Shown: in pieces, positions 35,404 through 43,899 of the stretch
Layout of the letters: each line of letters opens with the position of its first letter
How positions within the stretch are numbered: position 1 is the first letter of the stretch
From: Clostridium liquoris
GTDB taxonomy: Bacteria; Bacillota; Clostridia; Clostridiales; Clostridiaceae
Assembly: GCF_002995785.1 (NCBI RefSeq)
Contig: NZ_PVXO01000028.1
Span: forward strand, 16,808-80,807
Length of the DNA stretch: 64,000 nt
Direction of reading: 5' to 3'
Notes under the pieces: generated by a model
Seen by the model: only the letters and a program-made list of their open reading frames with translations
Told to the model about the DNA's origin: nothing
The model's database searches: none
Program-made: the position numbers and the translations under genes

Positions 35404-36429
35404 ATGAGTGTTCAATCAGAATTTAAAAAATTTAATGACAAGATAAGACTTGATTATGGAACCAATTCAGAACTTGCAGAGAAAAGAGATATTTTATTAG
35501 GAATTTTAGAAAAGGATGAAGATTTACCATCATTCAAGAAGTTGGATCAGGGAAGTTATGCTATGCATACTGGAATAGAACCAGGAGATGACAGAGAATA
35601 TGATATTGATGTGGGATTAAGATTTAATGTTAGTAAATCAGAGTATGATCCTATGGATTTAAAGAAAGATATAGAAGAGCTTTTAAAAAATCATACAGAA
35701 TATGGTGCAGAAATAAAAAAACCTTGCGTAACAGTAACTTATAAAAAAGATGGAGAACCTTCTTTTCATGTAGATTTAGTAGTGTATGTTTATGAGGATA
35801 AAGAAAATACGGATAGTCAGATTTATATTGCAAAAGGAATTAATAGTAATAAAGATTCTCAGAAATGGGAGATGGCAGATCCCAAGGGATTAGTAGATTA
35901 TATTAATGATGGAGTAGAGAAGGGGGAACAAAGAGATCAATTCAGGAGGATATTAAGGTATCTTAAAAGATGGAAACATAGGAGATTTGACGCAAAAGGA
36001 CATTCAGAACCACCAAGCATTGGACTTACCTTAATGGCTCTAGATAATTTTATATATTATGAAGAAGATGATTTTAGTGCTTTAGTTCATATAGTAGATT
36101 CTATTGTTAATAAATTTGTATTTGAAGGAATTGATAAAGATGGAGACTTTTTATATAGAATAAAATTACCATTACCAATGGAACTTGCATTTGAACTAAA
36201 TTCTGATATTTTTGAAAAGATGAGTGATAGACAAATGACTGATTTTAAAGAAAAGGCAGAAAAGCTACAATCTGATTTAAATGATGTAGAGAGTGAAACT
36301 GATGAACATGAAAAGTATAAAAAACTCCAAAAAATATTTGGAGAAGATTTTGAGGTTCCAGAGGAAGAAAAGACAGCGAAGAAACAATATAATTATATAC
36401 CAAGTTCCAGTTCTTCTGGAATGGAGTAA
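35404..36429 (+). CDS. CBASS CD-NTase (cGAS/DncV-like nucleotidyltransferase)
   Basis: 341 residues. The catalytic pattern is GS (Gly50-Ser51 in LDQGSYAMHTGI), then the metal-binding Asp pair in EYDIDVGL (Asp67, Asp69) and a third Asp in FHVDLVVYVY (Asp124). This defines an active CD-NTase that makes a cyclic oligonucleotide on phage infection. The C-terminus is a flexible tail, PSSSSSGME. In type II CBASS the C-terminus is the part that Cap2 conjugates. The RBS is AAAGGAGG. The clade and product nucleotide cannot be read here. It is the first gene of a four-gene operon. Confidence 0.93.
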   Translation: MSVQSEFKKFNDKIRLDYGTNSELAEKRDILLGILEKDEDLPSFKKLDQGSYAMHTGIEPGDDREYDIDVGLRFNVSKSEYDPMDLKKDIEELLKNHTEYGAEIKKPCVTVTYKKDGEPSFHVDLVVYVYEDKENTDSQIYIAKGINSNKDSQKWEMADPKGLVDYINDGVEKGEQRDQFRRILRYLKRWKHRRFDAKGHSEPPSIGLTLMALDNFIYYEEDDFSALVHIVDSIVNKFVFEGIDKDGDFLYRIKLPLPMELAFELNSDIFEKMSDRQMTDFKEKAEKLQSDLNDVESETDEHEKYKKLQKIFGEDFEVPEEEKTAKKQYNYIPSSSSSGME

Positions 36430-36434
36430 CTTGT

Positions 36435-38177
36435 ATGGACTTGAATTTAATAAAAAATGATTTATTAGATAGACCTTACTTATCAGGAATTAAGATAAAA
36501 AATAATGAGAGTTATAAAAATCAAAGCTATGATGTGAAGATTAAATGTGAGCTAAAGGCAGGCAATTCATGGTTTCCAATAATAATAGGAGTTCCTAATG
36601 ATTGGGGACAGAATCTTGTTGATATTTATATTGCATTGGAAGAAATACCATATATTCCCCATATCGATAGTAAAGGTAAACTTTGCTTATATGATTTAGA
36701 AGGTTCTATTATAGAGAAAGATTTGTTGGGAATTTTGAATCAATGTATTTTACGGGCACAATTGATAATCGAAGAGGGAATAAATAAGAAAAATTGGAAT
36801 GACTTTTTAGAAGAATTTGATTCTTATATATTATGCTTACCAGAATGGAAAAGAGCTAAAGTAGTTATACCAAATTCAGAATATAGTAAAAAAATATCTT
36901 ATTGTCCAACAAAAGAAATAAAGAAACAAAGAAGAAAGAATGAGTCCCATTTACAATATCTAAAAAGAACTGAAGTAAATGACTATTTTGCAAGTATAGA
37001 TACAAATGATTTTAAGGAATGGGGGTATAACAGCCCAATTAAAAATGGATTGTATTTATATTGTAAAGCTATGGATATTATTTATCCCCCTAAAATTGAT
37101 AAGCCAATATCTGTAGAATATTTGAATGTAATTTTTGAAAATGTAAAAATTACACCAGATATAGAAAAAATCATAAGAAAACCTAAAGAAGAATTGTTTA
37201 TTATATTTGAAATCAAACAACCCAATGGTATTTCTAATACTTTTGGTATTATTATAAAAGCTCCATGTTTTAATATGGATTCTACTCTTGAATTAAAAGA
37301 AATGAAAGAGATAATTCCGTTGTATGTAGAAAGGCTAGATGAACGCAGCCTTTTAAACAGAACCTCTTTTGACGAAAATATTTTATCTAATAAAGAGTAT
37401 CTTTTAATAGGGTGTGGATCAATAGGCGGATATGTGTTTAATAACTTGATAAAGTCAGGATGTAAAAATATTACCTTGATAGATCATGATATGCTTCAGT
37501 CAGAAAATATTTACAGGCATTTACTTGGAAGAGATTATATTGGGGATTATAAAGTAGAAGCACTTAGAAAATTTGGGGAGAGAAGCTTACCTGCTTTAAA
37601 AATAAAAACCGTTGCTGAAAAAATACAGGATGCAATTGATGATTGTGGTATAGATTTTAATGATTATGATTATGTAATTGCGGCAACAGGAAATGCAATT
37701 TTAAATATGTGGATAAATGACTATATAAATACTAATAAAATTAATACTCCTGTGTTTTATATTTGGAATGAAACACTAGATATAGGTTCTCATGTAGCAA
37801 TAATTCAATTTGATAAGATAGGTTGCTATGAATGTATTTTTAAACGAGATGAGAAACTAGGACTATATGATTCTATTTCATACTGTAAACCAGGACAAAA
37901 TGTTACTAAAAATGTATCTGGGTGTAGTGGCACCTTTATACCTTATGGTTCTCTTATATCTATTCAAAGTAGCATATTATTTATTGATTTACTTAAAAAA
38001 TTTGCTGAAGGAAGAATAGAGGAAAATATAGTAGTCTCAGAAAAAGGTGATGATTATTACTTTAAAAAATCGGGTTTTATTTTATCAGATAACTATAATA
38101 ATCAAAAAGATAAAATTTCTACAATAAAAGGCAATGATTTTAAAAATATTGCTTGTAATGTGTGTGGTGGCAAATAA
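36435..38177 (+). CDS. cap2: CBASS Cap2, ubiquitin-like E2-E1 fusion
   Basis: 580 residues. The N-terminal E2-like domain ends with the candidate catalytic Cys84 in KGKLCLYDLEG. A linker leads to a ThiF/E1 domain: ATP-binding YLLIGCGSIGGYVFNNL (~322), ITLIDHDMLQSENIYRHLL, and the region around CKPGQNVTKNVSGCSGTF (~484-500) with the likely E1 catalytic Cys. A CxxC pair closes the protein. Cap2 activates the CD-NTase C-terminus and attaches it to targets, priming the system. It begins 5 bases after the CD-NTase stop and overlaps cap3. Confidence 0.93.
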   Translation: MDLNLIKNDLLDRPYLSGIKIKNNESYKNQSYDVKIKCELKAGNSWFPIIIGVPNDWGQNLVDIYIALEEIPYIPHIDSKGKLCLYDLEGSIIEKDLLGILNQCILRAQLIIEEGINKKNWNDFLEEFDSYILCLPEWKRAKVVIPNSEYSKKISYCPTKEIKKQRRKNESHLQYLKRTEVNDYFASIDTNDFKEWGYNSPIKNGLYLYCKAMDIIYPPKIDKPISVEYLNVIFENVKITPDIEKIIRKPKEELFIIFEIKQPNGISNTFGIIIKAPCFNMDSTLELKEMKEIIPLYVERLDERSLLNRTSFDENILSNKEYLLIGCGSIGGYVFNNLIKSGCKNITLIDHDMLQSENIYRHLLGRDYIGDYKVEALRKFGERSLPALKIKTVAEKIQDAIDDCGIDFNDYDYVIAATGNAILNMWINDYINTNKINTPVFYIWNETLDIGSHVAIIQFDKIGCYECIFKRDEKLGLYDSISYCKPGQNVTKNVSGCSGTFIPYGSLISIQSSILFIDLLKKFAEGRIEENIVVSEKGDDYYFKKSGFILSDNYNNQKDKISTIKGNDFKNIACNVCGGK

Positions 38178-38695
38178 TGAGGATTAATTCAAACAATATA
38201 GAAATAAAGATTTGTTATTCTGTTTTTCAAGTAATGAGGAAATATATCCAGCTAGGGGCTAGATCCTTGGAAGCAGGTGGTATTTTAATAGGCAAAGAAA
38301 ACATATCAGATGATAATATTACCATTAAATATATTACTGAGCCTTATGCAAGCGATAAACGTAGATATAATAGATTTATTAGAAAAGATAAAAAACACAT
38401 TGAAATATTTAATGAGATTTTTAATTCAAGCAATGAAATATATTGTTATATTGGGGAATGGCATACCCATGATGAAGATTTGCCTAACTATTCCAGATTA
38501 GACTTGAAAAATTGGAAGAAAATAATGAAAGAATCGCCAGGAAATATAGAGCATTTTCATATTATAGTTGGCAGTAAAGCTATAAGAATTTGGAAGTTTG
38601 GAAAATTACTAAAGGATCCTGATTTGATTAAAACAATATATTGGGAGGATGTGATGGACTTTGATGAAAAAGTTTGTTGGCAAAATAATAGATAA
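38177..38695 (+). CDS. cap3: CBASS Cap3, JAMM isopeptidase
   Basis: 172 residues from MRINSNN, whose start overlaps the cap2 stop (TAATG). The JAB/JAMM metalloprotease motif is complete: Glu32 in SLEAGGILIG, His96 and His98 in GEWHTHDEDLPNYSRLDL, Ser106 and Asp109 (HxH-x7-S-x2-D). Cap3 removes the CD-NTase from conjugates and so opposes Cap2. Its last codons overlap the effector gene. Confidence 0.92.
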   Translation: MRINSNNIEIKICYSVFQVMRKYIQLGARSLEAGGILIGKENISDDNITIKYITEPYASDKRRYNRFIRKDKKHIEIFNEIFNSSNEIYCYIGEWHTHDEDLPNYSRLDLKNWKKIMKESPGNIEHFHIIVGSKAIRIWKFGKLLKDPDLIKTIYWEDVMDFDEKVCWQNNR

Positions 38696-39503
38696 TGGAA
38701 GGGCAATTATTCAAATTTTATTGCTTGTATTTTGTTTTTTATTTCCTAAACACGTAAACTTATCTGAGATAATAAGAACGTTATTTGGGGGTCAAAGTCC
38801 TGATTTTTCTACTGCTAAATACTATTATCTTATGCAATCTGGAAATTGTACAATGGGAATATTATTAGCAACAATTGTATTGTTTAAATTTATTCGTAAA
38901 AGTAATGAGGAAAAAATTTTGCTTAAGGGAAATATTTATCACGATTATTCATATATTTGGTTTTGGATTTGTTCTAAAATTCTTGGATATAATAGTTGTA
39001 ACTTAATATTAGTTCCAATTGCAATGCAATACAAACTTGTAATACGAGGAACATTTGAAAAATATCCAATTCCTGAGGAAAGTTTCCCAGAAAGGGATAT
39101 GAATGTCATAGTTAAATATGAGAATAAAGATGCAGAAAATGCTAATGAGATTAATTTAATTTTAGAAGATACTTACCCTATAACCAAAAGTCAAATTCCT
39201 GAACTTAAGAAACCCTTACGAACCATAATAATAAAGCATGATAGAAAAGATGATGTTTCTAGAATTTATAATAATAAATTTGTGAAAGAAATATGTAAAG
39301 AAGTAAGAGCTTTACCTGAAAAAACTATTGTTAATATTTACTCTACAACTAACCCAAGACACAACTATGAAATAGCCAAACAGGCTTTTTCTCTTGCTAA
39401 TAGGGGCAATATAAAAGAGTTATATATCTATCAGCAAGAAAGAGGGAATACACGTAAGTTTACTAAAAGGAAGAAAATATATAGATTTTTTGAAGAAGAA
39501 TAA
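38664..39503 (+). CDS. Putative CBASS effector with two N-terminal membrane helices and an unassigned cytosolic domain
   Basis: About 279 residues from MKKFVGKIID. Helices at ~13-30 (IIQILLLVFCFLF) and ~63-78 (MGILLATIVLFKFI) are membrane-spanning; a third hydrophobic stretch (~95-125) is less certain. The rest, ~130-279, has alternating strands and helices (RTIIIKHD, TIVNIYSTT, ELYIYQQE) and a basic tail, so it looks like an alpha/beta domain, not the beta-barrel of Cap15. I see no SAVED, NUDIX, TIR or phospholipase motif. As the last gene of the CBASS operon it is the natural effector, presumably binding the cyclic nucleotide and damaging the membrane. It overlaps cap3 by 32 bases. Confidence 0.7.
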   Translation: MKKFVGKIIDNGRAIIQILLLVFCFLFPKHVNLSEIIRTLFGGQSPDFSTAKYYYLMQSGNCTMGILLATIVLFKFIRKSNEEKILLKGNIYHDYSYIWFWICSKILGYNSCNLILVPIAMQYKLVIRGTFEKYPIPEESFPERDMNVIVKYENKDAENANEINLILEDTYPITKSQIPELKKPLRTIIIKHDRKDDVSRIYNNKFVKEICKEVRALPEKTIVNIYSTTNPRHNYEIAKQAFSLANRGNIKELYIYQQERGNTRKFTKRKKIYRFFEEE

Positions 39504-39512
39504 ACCAGGCTT

Positions 39513-39544
39513 GAGGTCGGGTTCATCGCTCGACCTCTTTCCCT
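39513..39544. terminator. Hairpin between the CBASS operon and relaxase gene
   Basis: GAGGTCG (39,513-39,519) pairs with CGACCTC (39,531-39,537), followed by TTT. It lies between two convergent 3' ends. Confidence 0.55.
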
Positions 39545-40866
39545 AAATAGGTATCATAGTTTTTCTTATACTGATATAGTTTCTTTTGTTCCTGGCGGGA
39601 CTGATTGATTTTCTCAATGAGAGACTCTTTTTTTGTATTTAATTTTTCAAGCTCTTCAAATATCTGTTTTGTGGTAGGAAAAGTATTGGAGTTCTGAAAA
39701 CTTTCGGTAACTGCTTTTTTATAAAGTAAAAGTTGAGCATTATACTCGTTAGTAAAAGCCTTATCCTTGGGATGATTTTTAGCATATCTATAAATTTCTT
39801 TATACTGCTCAATGATATATCTGTTTTCCATAGTCTGCTTTTTTTCTTCAATTAGTTTTTCTATCTCCTTGTTTTCTGAAAGAAGATTTTGAATTTCAGA
39901 AGCTTTATCCTGGAGTGCTTTTTCTAACTGTTCTTGTGTTTTAAAGCCTTCACTTCTAACCTGGTTGATTGTATCTGCCATAGTATAAAGATTATGCTTT
40001 ACTGCCCAATGCTTGTATCCAGGAGAGCTTTTAATCTTATCATTAGCATTTATATTAATAACATTATCTAAAGGTTTAAAAGGAGCTTTAGGGCGTTTGC
40101 TTTTCATGTCAACTTCTTCTAGGATACGTTTTTTTAATCTTTCTTCAGTATAATTTTTCCCTATTCTCATAGTCCTTGTAAAACGTTGTTGACCATCTGT
40201 TTTTCTGAAAGAAATATGTTTTCCATGCTTGATTTCATATCCATATTGATCCATAAGATGGAGGAAATCTTCCCAATCCTTAGCTTTCTTAATAGCTCTA
40301 TCTATATCAAATTGGAGTCTGCCTTTCCATGAAGTTCCCTTCTTATCTTCTTGATATTCCTTATAGGATTTACCCCTAGTCTTATATTTTTTCTTATATT
40401 TTTCATAATATTCATCTATAACCATTAGATTATTTTCTTTGCAGAGTTTATCGCTTTGATACCTAATCCTATGGTAACTTCGTTTATTAGACTGATAGCA
40501 TTTTCCTGTTTTCCAATTAACATTATTAAAAATAATATGGTTGTGAATGTGGTTACGGTCTACATGAGTAGCTAGTACATATTCGTATTCACCATTTAAA
40601 ACTTCTTTAGCCAGAGCAAGACCTATCTCGTGTGCTTTTTCAGGACTTACCTCTCCAGGAACAAAGCTTTGTATTAAATGTCTAGCTAAAACTGTTCCTC
40701 TAGTATCATTGACTTCCCTTGTATTCATAAACTGTAAATGGGCAGTTGAAGGAGAGCAGCCATCAGAACTTATCAATATTTGCTCATCAGTTTTATCATT
40801 ACTAGTAATATAATTAATAGCAAGATTGAGAGTAGATTTGATGGGGTGTATTTTTGTAATAGCCAT
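39523..40866 (-). CDS. Conjugative relaxase (MobA/VirD2-like)
   Basis: 447 residues. The N-terminal relaxase domain has the three-His metal site in THVDRNHIHNHIIFN (HxDxxHxHxH), a candidate nucleophile Tyr near INYITSNDKT, and YQSNKRSYHRIRYQSDKLC. The remainder is a long, Lys/Glu-rich helical region. It nicks oriT and leads the strand into the recipient. It starts one base after the mobC stop, so both are translated together. This is backbone of the ICE, although the preceding 23 kb is cargo. Confidence 0.92.
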   Translation of the reverse strand: MAITKIHPIKSTLNLAINYITSNDKTDEQILISSDGCSPSTAHLQFMNTREVNDTRGTVLARHLIQSFVPGEVSPEKAHEIGLALAKEVLNGEYEYVLATHVDRNHIHNHIIFNNVNWKTGKCYQSNKRSYHRIRYQSDKLCKENNLMVIDEYYEKYKKKYKTRGKSYKEYQEDKKGTSWKGRLQFDIDRAIKKAKDWEDFLHLMDQYGYEIKHGKHISFRKTDGQQRFTRTMRIGKNYTEERLKKRILEEVDMKSKRPKAPFKPLDNVININANDKIKSSPGYKHWAVKHNLYTMADTINQVRSEGFKTQEQLEKALQDKASEIQNLLSENKEIEKLIEEKKQTMENRYIIEQYKEIYRYAKNHPKDKAFTNEYNAQLLLYKKAVTESFQNSNTFPTTKQIFEELEKLNTKKESLIEKINQSRQEQKKLYQYKKNYDTYLGKEVER

Positions 40867-40867
40867 A

Positions 40868-41221
40868 TCAATCAGACCTATTCATATATTTTCTTGTTAG
40901 GATATTTTGAATTTTTATTATTTCTTTTGATATATCATCATTTTCTTTTTTTAGATCCTCAATATCTTCTCTATAGATTATTCCTGTACTATTTACTCTC
41001 TTTGCAATCTGATTAAGGTTGTTAGAGTTTTTCCCTATAAGAGTTTGTAGCTTTCTAAAAATATTCATATCAATTACAAATATAGGGGCTTCAAGGACAC
41101 TTTTCCTTATAAAATGTCCCATTGATTTTGACTTGCTCATTTCAAGTTTTTTCTTAAAAAGTTCCTTTTCTTCATCAGTAACCATTACATGAATATCATT
41201 TTTTCTAAGTCTATTTGCCAT
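40868..41221 (-). CDS. mobC: MobC-like relaxosome accessory protein
   Basis: 117 residues. MANRLRKNDIHVMVTDEEKE is a ribbon-helix-helix type start, and the latter half (LIGKNSNNLNQIAKRVNSTG) matches MobC proteins, which bind near oriT and help the relaxase melt the nick region. A strong AAAGGAGG lies before the ATG. Confidence 0.88.
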   Translation of the reverse strand: MANRLRKNDIHVMVTDEEKELFKKKLEMSKSKSMGHFIRKSVLEAPIFVIDMNIFRKLQTLIGKNSNNLNQIAKRVNSTGIIYREDIEDLKKENDDISKEIIKIQNILTRKYMNRSD

Positions 41222-41298
41222 ATAAATCCTCCTTTTCTTTCTTCTTTATAACAGGGTATTAGGGGTGTCCCCTAAATCATTCCGATAGGAACAAGTAG

Positions 41299-41371
41299 AA
41301 AATTGGATAAAAAGAAGCGAACCTAAATGGGTCCGCTTCATCAATTTTCTCGTAAGTGTGTCTACACTTAC
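41299..41371 (+). other. oriT: Candidate origin of transfer (oriT)
   Basis: Directly upstream of mobC, an interrupted inverted repeat (AAAATTG/CAATTTT with inner GAAGCG..CC/GG..CCGCTTC, 41,299-41,348) is followed three bases later by GTAAGTGTG (41,352-41,360) and TCTACACTTAC. This order, hairpin then TAAGTGYG with a nick just after, is the layout of the R1162/RSF1010 oriT (TAAGTGCG/CCCT). The predicted nick is between 41,360 and 41,361. GTAAGTGT and ACACTTAC also form a small palindrome. Confidence 0.65.
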
Positions 41372-41595
41372 TGTGCTTGCTATTAAAGTTATTTTAAAAG
41401 CAGGCATTAAGCTAAGTATTTGATTTATATATTTATATTACCGCACTCTATAGCTAATGTCAGCGTGTATTAGTGAACTTTCATATTATATTTGTTGAAA
41501 ATATAAATTAGTAATAAATCATTTATTTGATACAATAGTAGTTAATAGATGAAGATATTATTTTAAGTATGTATTGGAGAGGGGGAAGATAATTT

Positions 41596-42461
41596 ATGAT
41601 GGTGAGTCCAGAAACATATATGAGTTTTTTACAGGATAAAAACTATGAAGAACTTATAAAAGAAAGAGATAGCTTAATAGATGAAATAAAAGAATATGAG
41701 GAAACATCGGATAACCTTATAGATATAAATATAAGTCCTTCAAGGGAAATCATTTATAAATATAATCATTTATATTTATCGAAAGTATGTGAATTACTAT
41801 CTGAAAGGTTTACTGATAAGGATTTTAGCAATATTTCAAATAACTTTATGAACAATGAATGGATACATATATTAAAGGAGTATTTAATAGAAAAGAATTT
41901 GTTTGGGATATGGACAAATGAAAATATAGAGCAACGAAAAAAGGGTAAAGAATTTACTTTATCAGATCATGTAAAGGGATTAATCTATTCTTCATTAAGC
42001 AATCAAAGACCCTGGAAGGGGATTGTTGTTAATATGGATAAAATAGAAAATATATTTTATGACTTTGATGTTTATAAAATTAAAGCTGAAAATCCTGAAA
42101 AATTTATAAATGAAATTCGTCAAATTAAATGTGGTAATCGAAATATAAGTCAGCAAATGAAAAGCTTGTCCTCAAATATTGCTACAATGGAAGAGATAGA
42201 AAAGGACTATGGAAGCCAGATGTTCATTTATGTAGGTTCTTTGCTGGAAATCGTATGGGAAGTGGAAATAATACACCTGCAACAATAGGTGAAGTTTATA
42301 CAACTGTTTTAAAACTTTCTAAAGATACAGGAGTATCTATGTCTGAAATAGATTCGCTAGTGTGGAATTTTTGTTCATCTGGATATGGAGAAATATGCAC
42401 CTCAGATCCTAGGTGTGAAATATGTCCTATAAAAAAATATTGTAACAAATATTATGAGTAG
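41596..42461 (+). pseudogene. HhH-GPD/Fe-S glycosylase-like gene, apparently frameshifted
   Basis: One frame (41,596-42,288) encodes 230 residues with HVKGLIYSSLSNQRPW and a helical HhH-GPD-like pattern. A second (+2) frame, open across 42,240-42,461, reads FAGNRMGSGNNTPATIGEVY, TGVSMSEIDSLVWNFC and ends with a four-Cys cluster CTSDPRCEICPIKKYC, like the Fe-S cluster of endonuclease III and MutY. The first frame turns into unrelated residues exactly where the second becomes sensible, so a frameshift near 42,240 has probably split one ~290-residue gene. Alternatively the cell uses programmed shifting or the base is a sequencing error. A DNA-glycosylase-like role is inferred. Confidence 0.55.
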
Positions 42462-42475
42462 GAGGATATTGACTA

Positions 42476-43729
42476 TTGATTACAAAAAAAGATTTAACTT
42501 ACTTAATTGATAAAATAGTTAGTTCTGATTTATTTTGGGAAGCAAACTACTATTTTAGAAGTATGAAAAAGCAACCTCATGGCGGAGTAGCACGTATATT
42601 CTATCCTAATACATATTTAAAACATTATCCTACGGACGCGTTTCGATTATTTATACATAAATCTAATGAAGTACCATACTTTTTGTCGAAACTAATTGAA
42701 GAAACTTATCAAGAATATTTATTATGTGAAGTAGATGTTGAAGAATTATGTTGGCTGTGTTTTGATGATGATAAATTTTGGTATGCTGGATTTCGCTTAT
42801 TAAAGCCTAAAAAGGAATTCGAGGAATTAAATAAAAAAGCACCAATACTTTGGACAGTTATATCATCAAAATTAAGGTTTCAGGACTATTTTGAATTAGA
42901 TTATAAGTTATTGGTATATGCATTAGTATGTTATTTAATAGGAAATAAAATGATTGAAATTGATGGTATTGAGGAAATTCGTAAACATGAAGTATTAAGA
43001 ACACCAAAGAATAAATATGGACTAAGTCTAGTAAATGAGGCTGAATTTTCACGTCAAGGATTTGTTATTGATGAGAGCTATTATCTTTATAATATATTCT
43101 TCGATACTGCAATTGGAGCTGCTACTGATGATGTTCCATATACTGTTAAGATAATAAATGAAGAGATACAAAACAGAGAACTATTTTTTAGAAGTGATGA
43201 AAAGTTAGCTGTACCAGCAGATAAGATGATAAGCACAGCTACAATGGATTTCCAAAAGTATCGTGGTATATCAGTTGATTTTGGAGATATAGAAAAGCTA
43301 GTTAATAAAAAAGAAATTATAGTCCACTATGATCCTAAATACCTTGCTAAGGTAGTTATGATAATTAAGCCAGATAGAGACCAAGAGAGTAGTCTTTTTT
43401 ATCATATTGAGGTTGAAGAGTTATGGAACCCTGAAAAAATTAAAGATAGATTTGTAATTACGAATTATTTGCATGCACAATATTATCCTAGTAAAAAAGC
43501 TTTTAACCATATTGACTTTTCTGTGAATCAATATTCAAAAGAGATATTTGAAAAAAAGTTTAAAGATGCTGTAATGGATACAGAAGTACCGATTGATAAA
43601 TATGGAGAAGAACATTATAAAATATGGTGCGTTGAAAGCAATGCTATTGAGATAAGTACCTGGAGTAAACTAGTATGTGCTACACTTGATGAACCATTCA
43701 GAGATTTGTTTATAGAAATGTTTTTGTAA
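42476..43729 (+). CDS. Hypothetical protein (417 aa) in the defence cargo region
   Basis: It uses a TTG start behind TAGGAGG, 14 bases after the preceding gene. The sequence is soluble, rich in Tyr, Phe and acidic residues (ELCWLCFDDDKFWYAGFRLL, FDTAIGAATDDVPYTV) with no membrane segment and no motif I recognise. The spacing suggests an operon with the HhH-GPD-like gene; the Pycsar-like operon follows after 170 bases. It may be part of an unrecognised defence or stress pair with the Fe-S protein. Confidence 0.6.
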   Translation: MITKKDLTYLIDKIVSSDLFWEANYYFRSMKKQPHGGVARIFYPNTYLKHYPTDAFRLFIHKSNEVPYFLSKLIEETYQEYLLCEVDVEELCWLCFDDDKFWYAGFRLLKPKKEFEELNKKAPILWTVISSKLRFQDYFELDYKLLVYALVCYLIGNKMIEIDGIEEIRKHEVLRTPKNKYGLSLVNEAEFSRQGFVIDESYYLYNIFFDTAIGAATDDVPYTVKIINEEIQNRELFFRSDEKLAVPADKMISTATMDFQKYRGISVDFGDIEKLVNKKEIIVHYDPKYLAKVVMIIKPDRDQESSLFYHIEVEELWNPEKIKDRFVITNYLHAQYYPSKKAFNHIDFSVNQYSKEIFEKKFKDAVMDTEVPIDKYGEEHYKIWCVESNAIEISTWSKLVCATLDEPFRDLFIEMFL

Positions 43730-43899
43730 TAATTATTTAGCTTATTTTAAATTACCTATAGATAAAGAAAATGTTAAATATAGTAGAAGAAGCATGAAAT
43801 ATAAATTTAGATGGGAGTATTGCATTTTGGTTAATAGCTTCTCCGTCCTATAAAAAGCAGATTAAGAGATATAGATTGAGGAGGAATTGATTAAATAAT

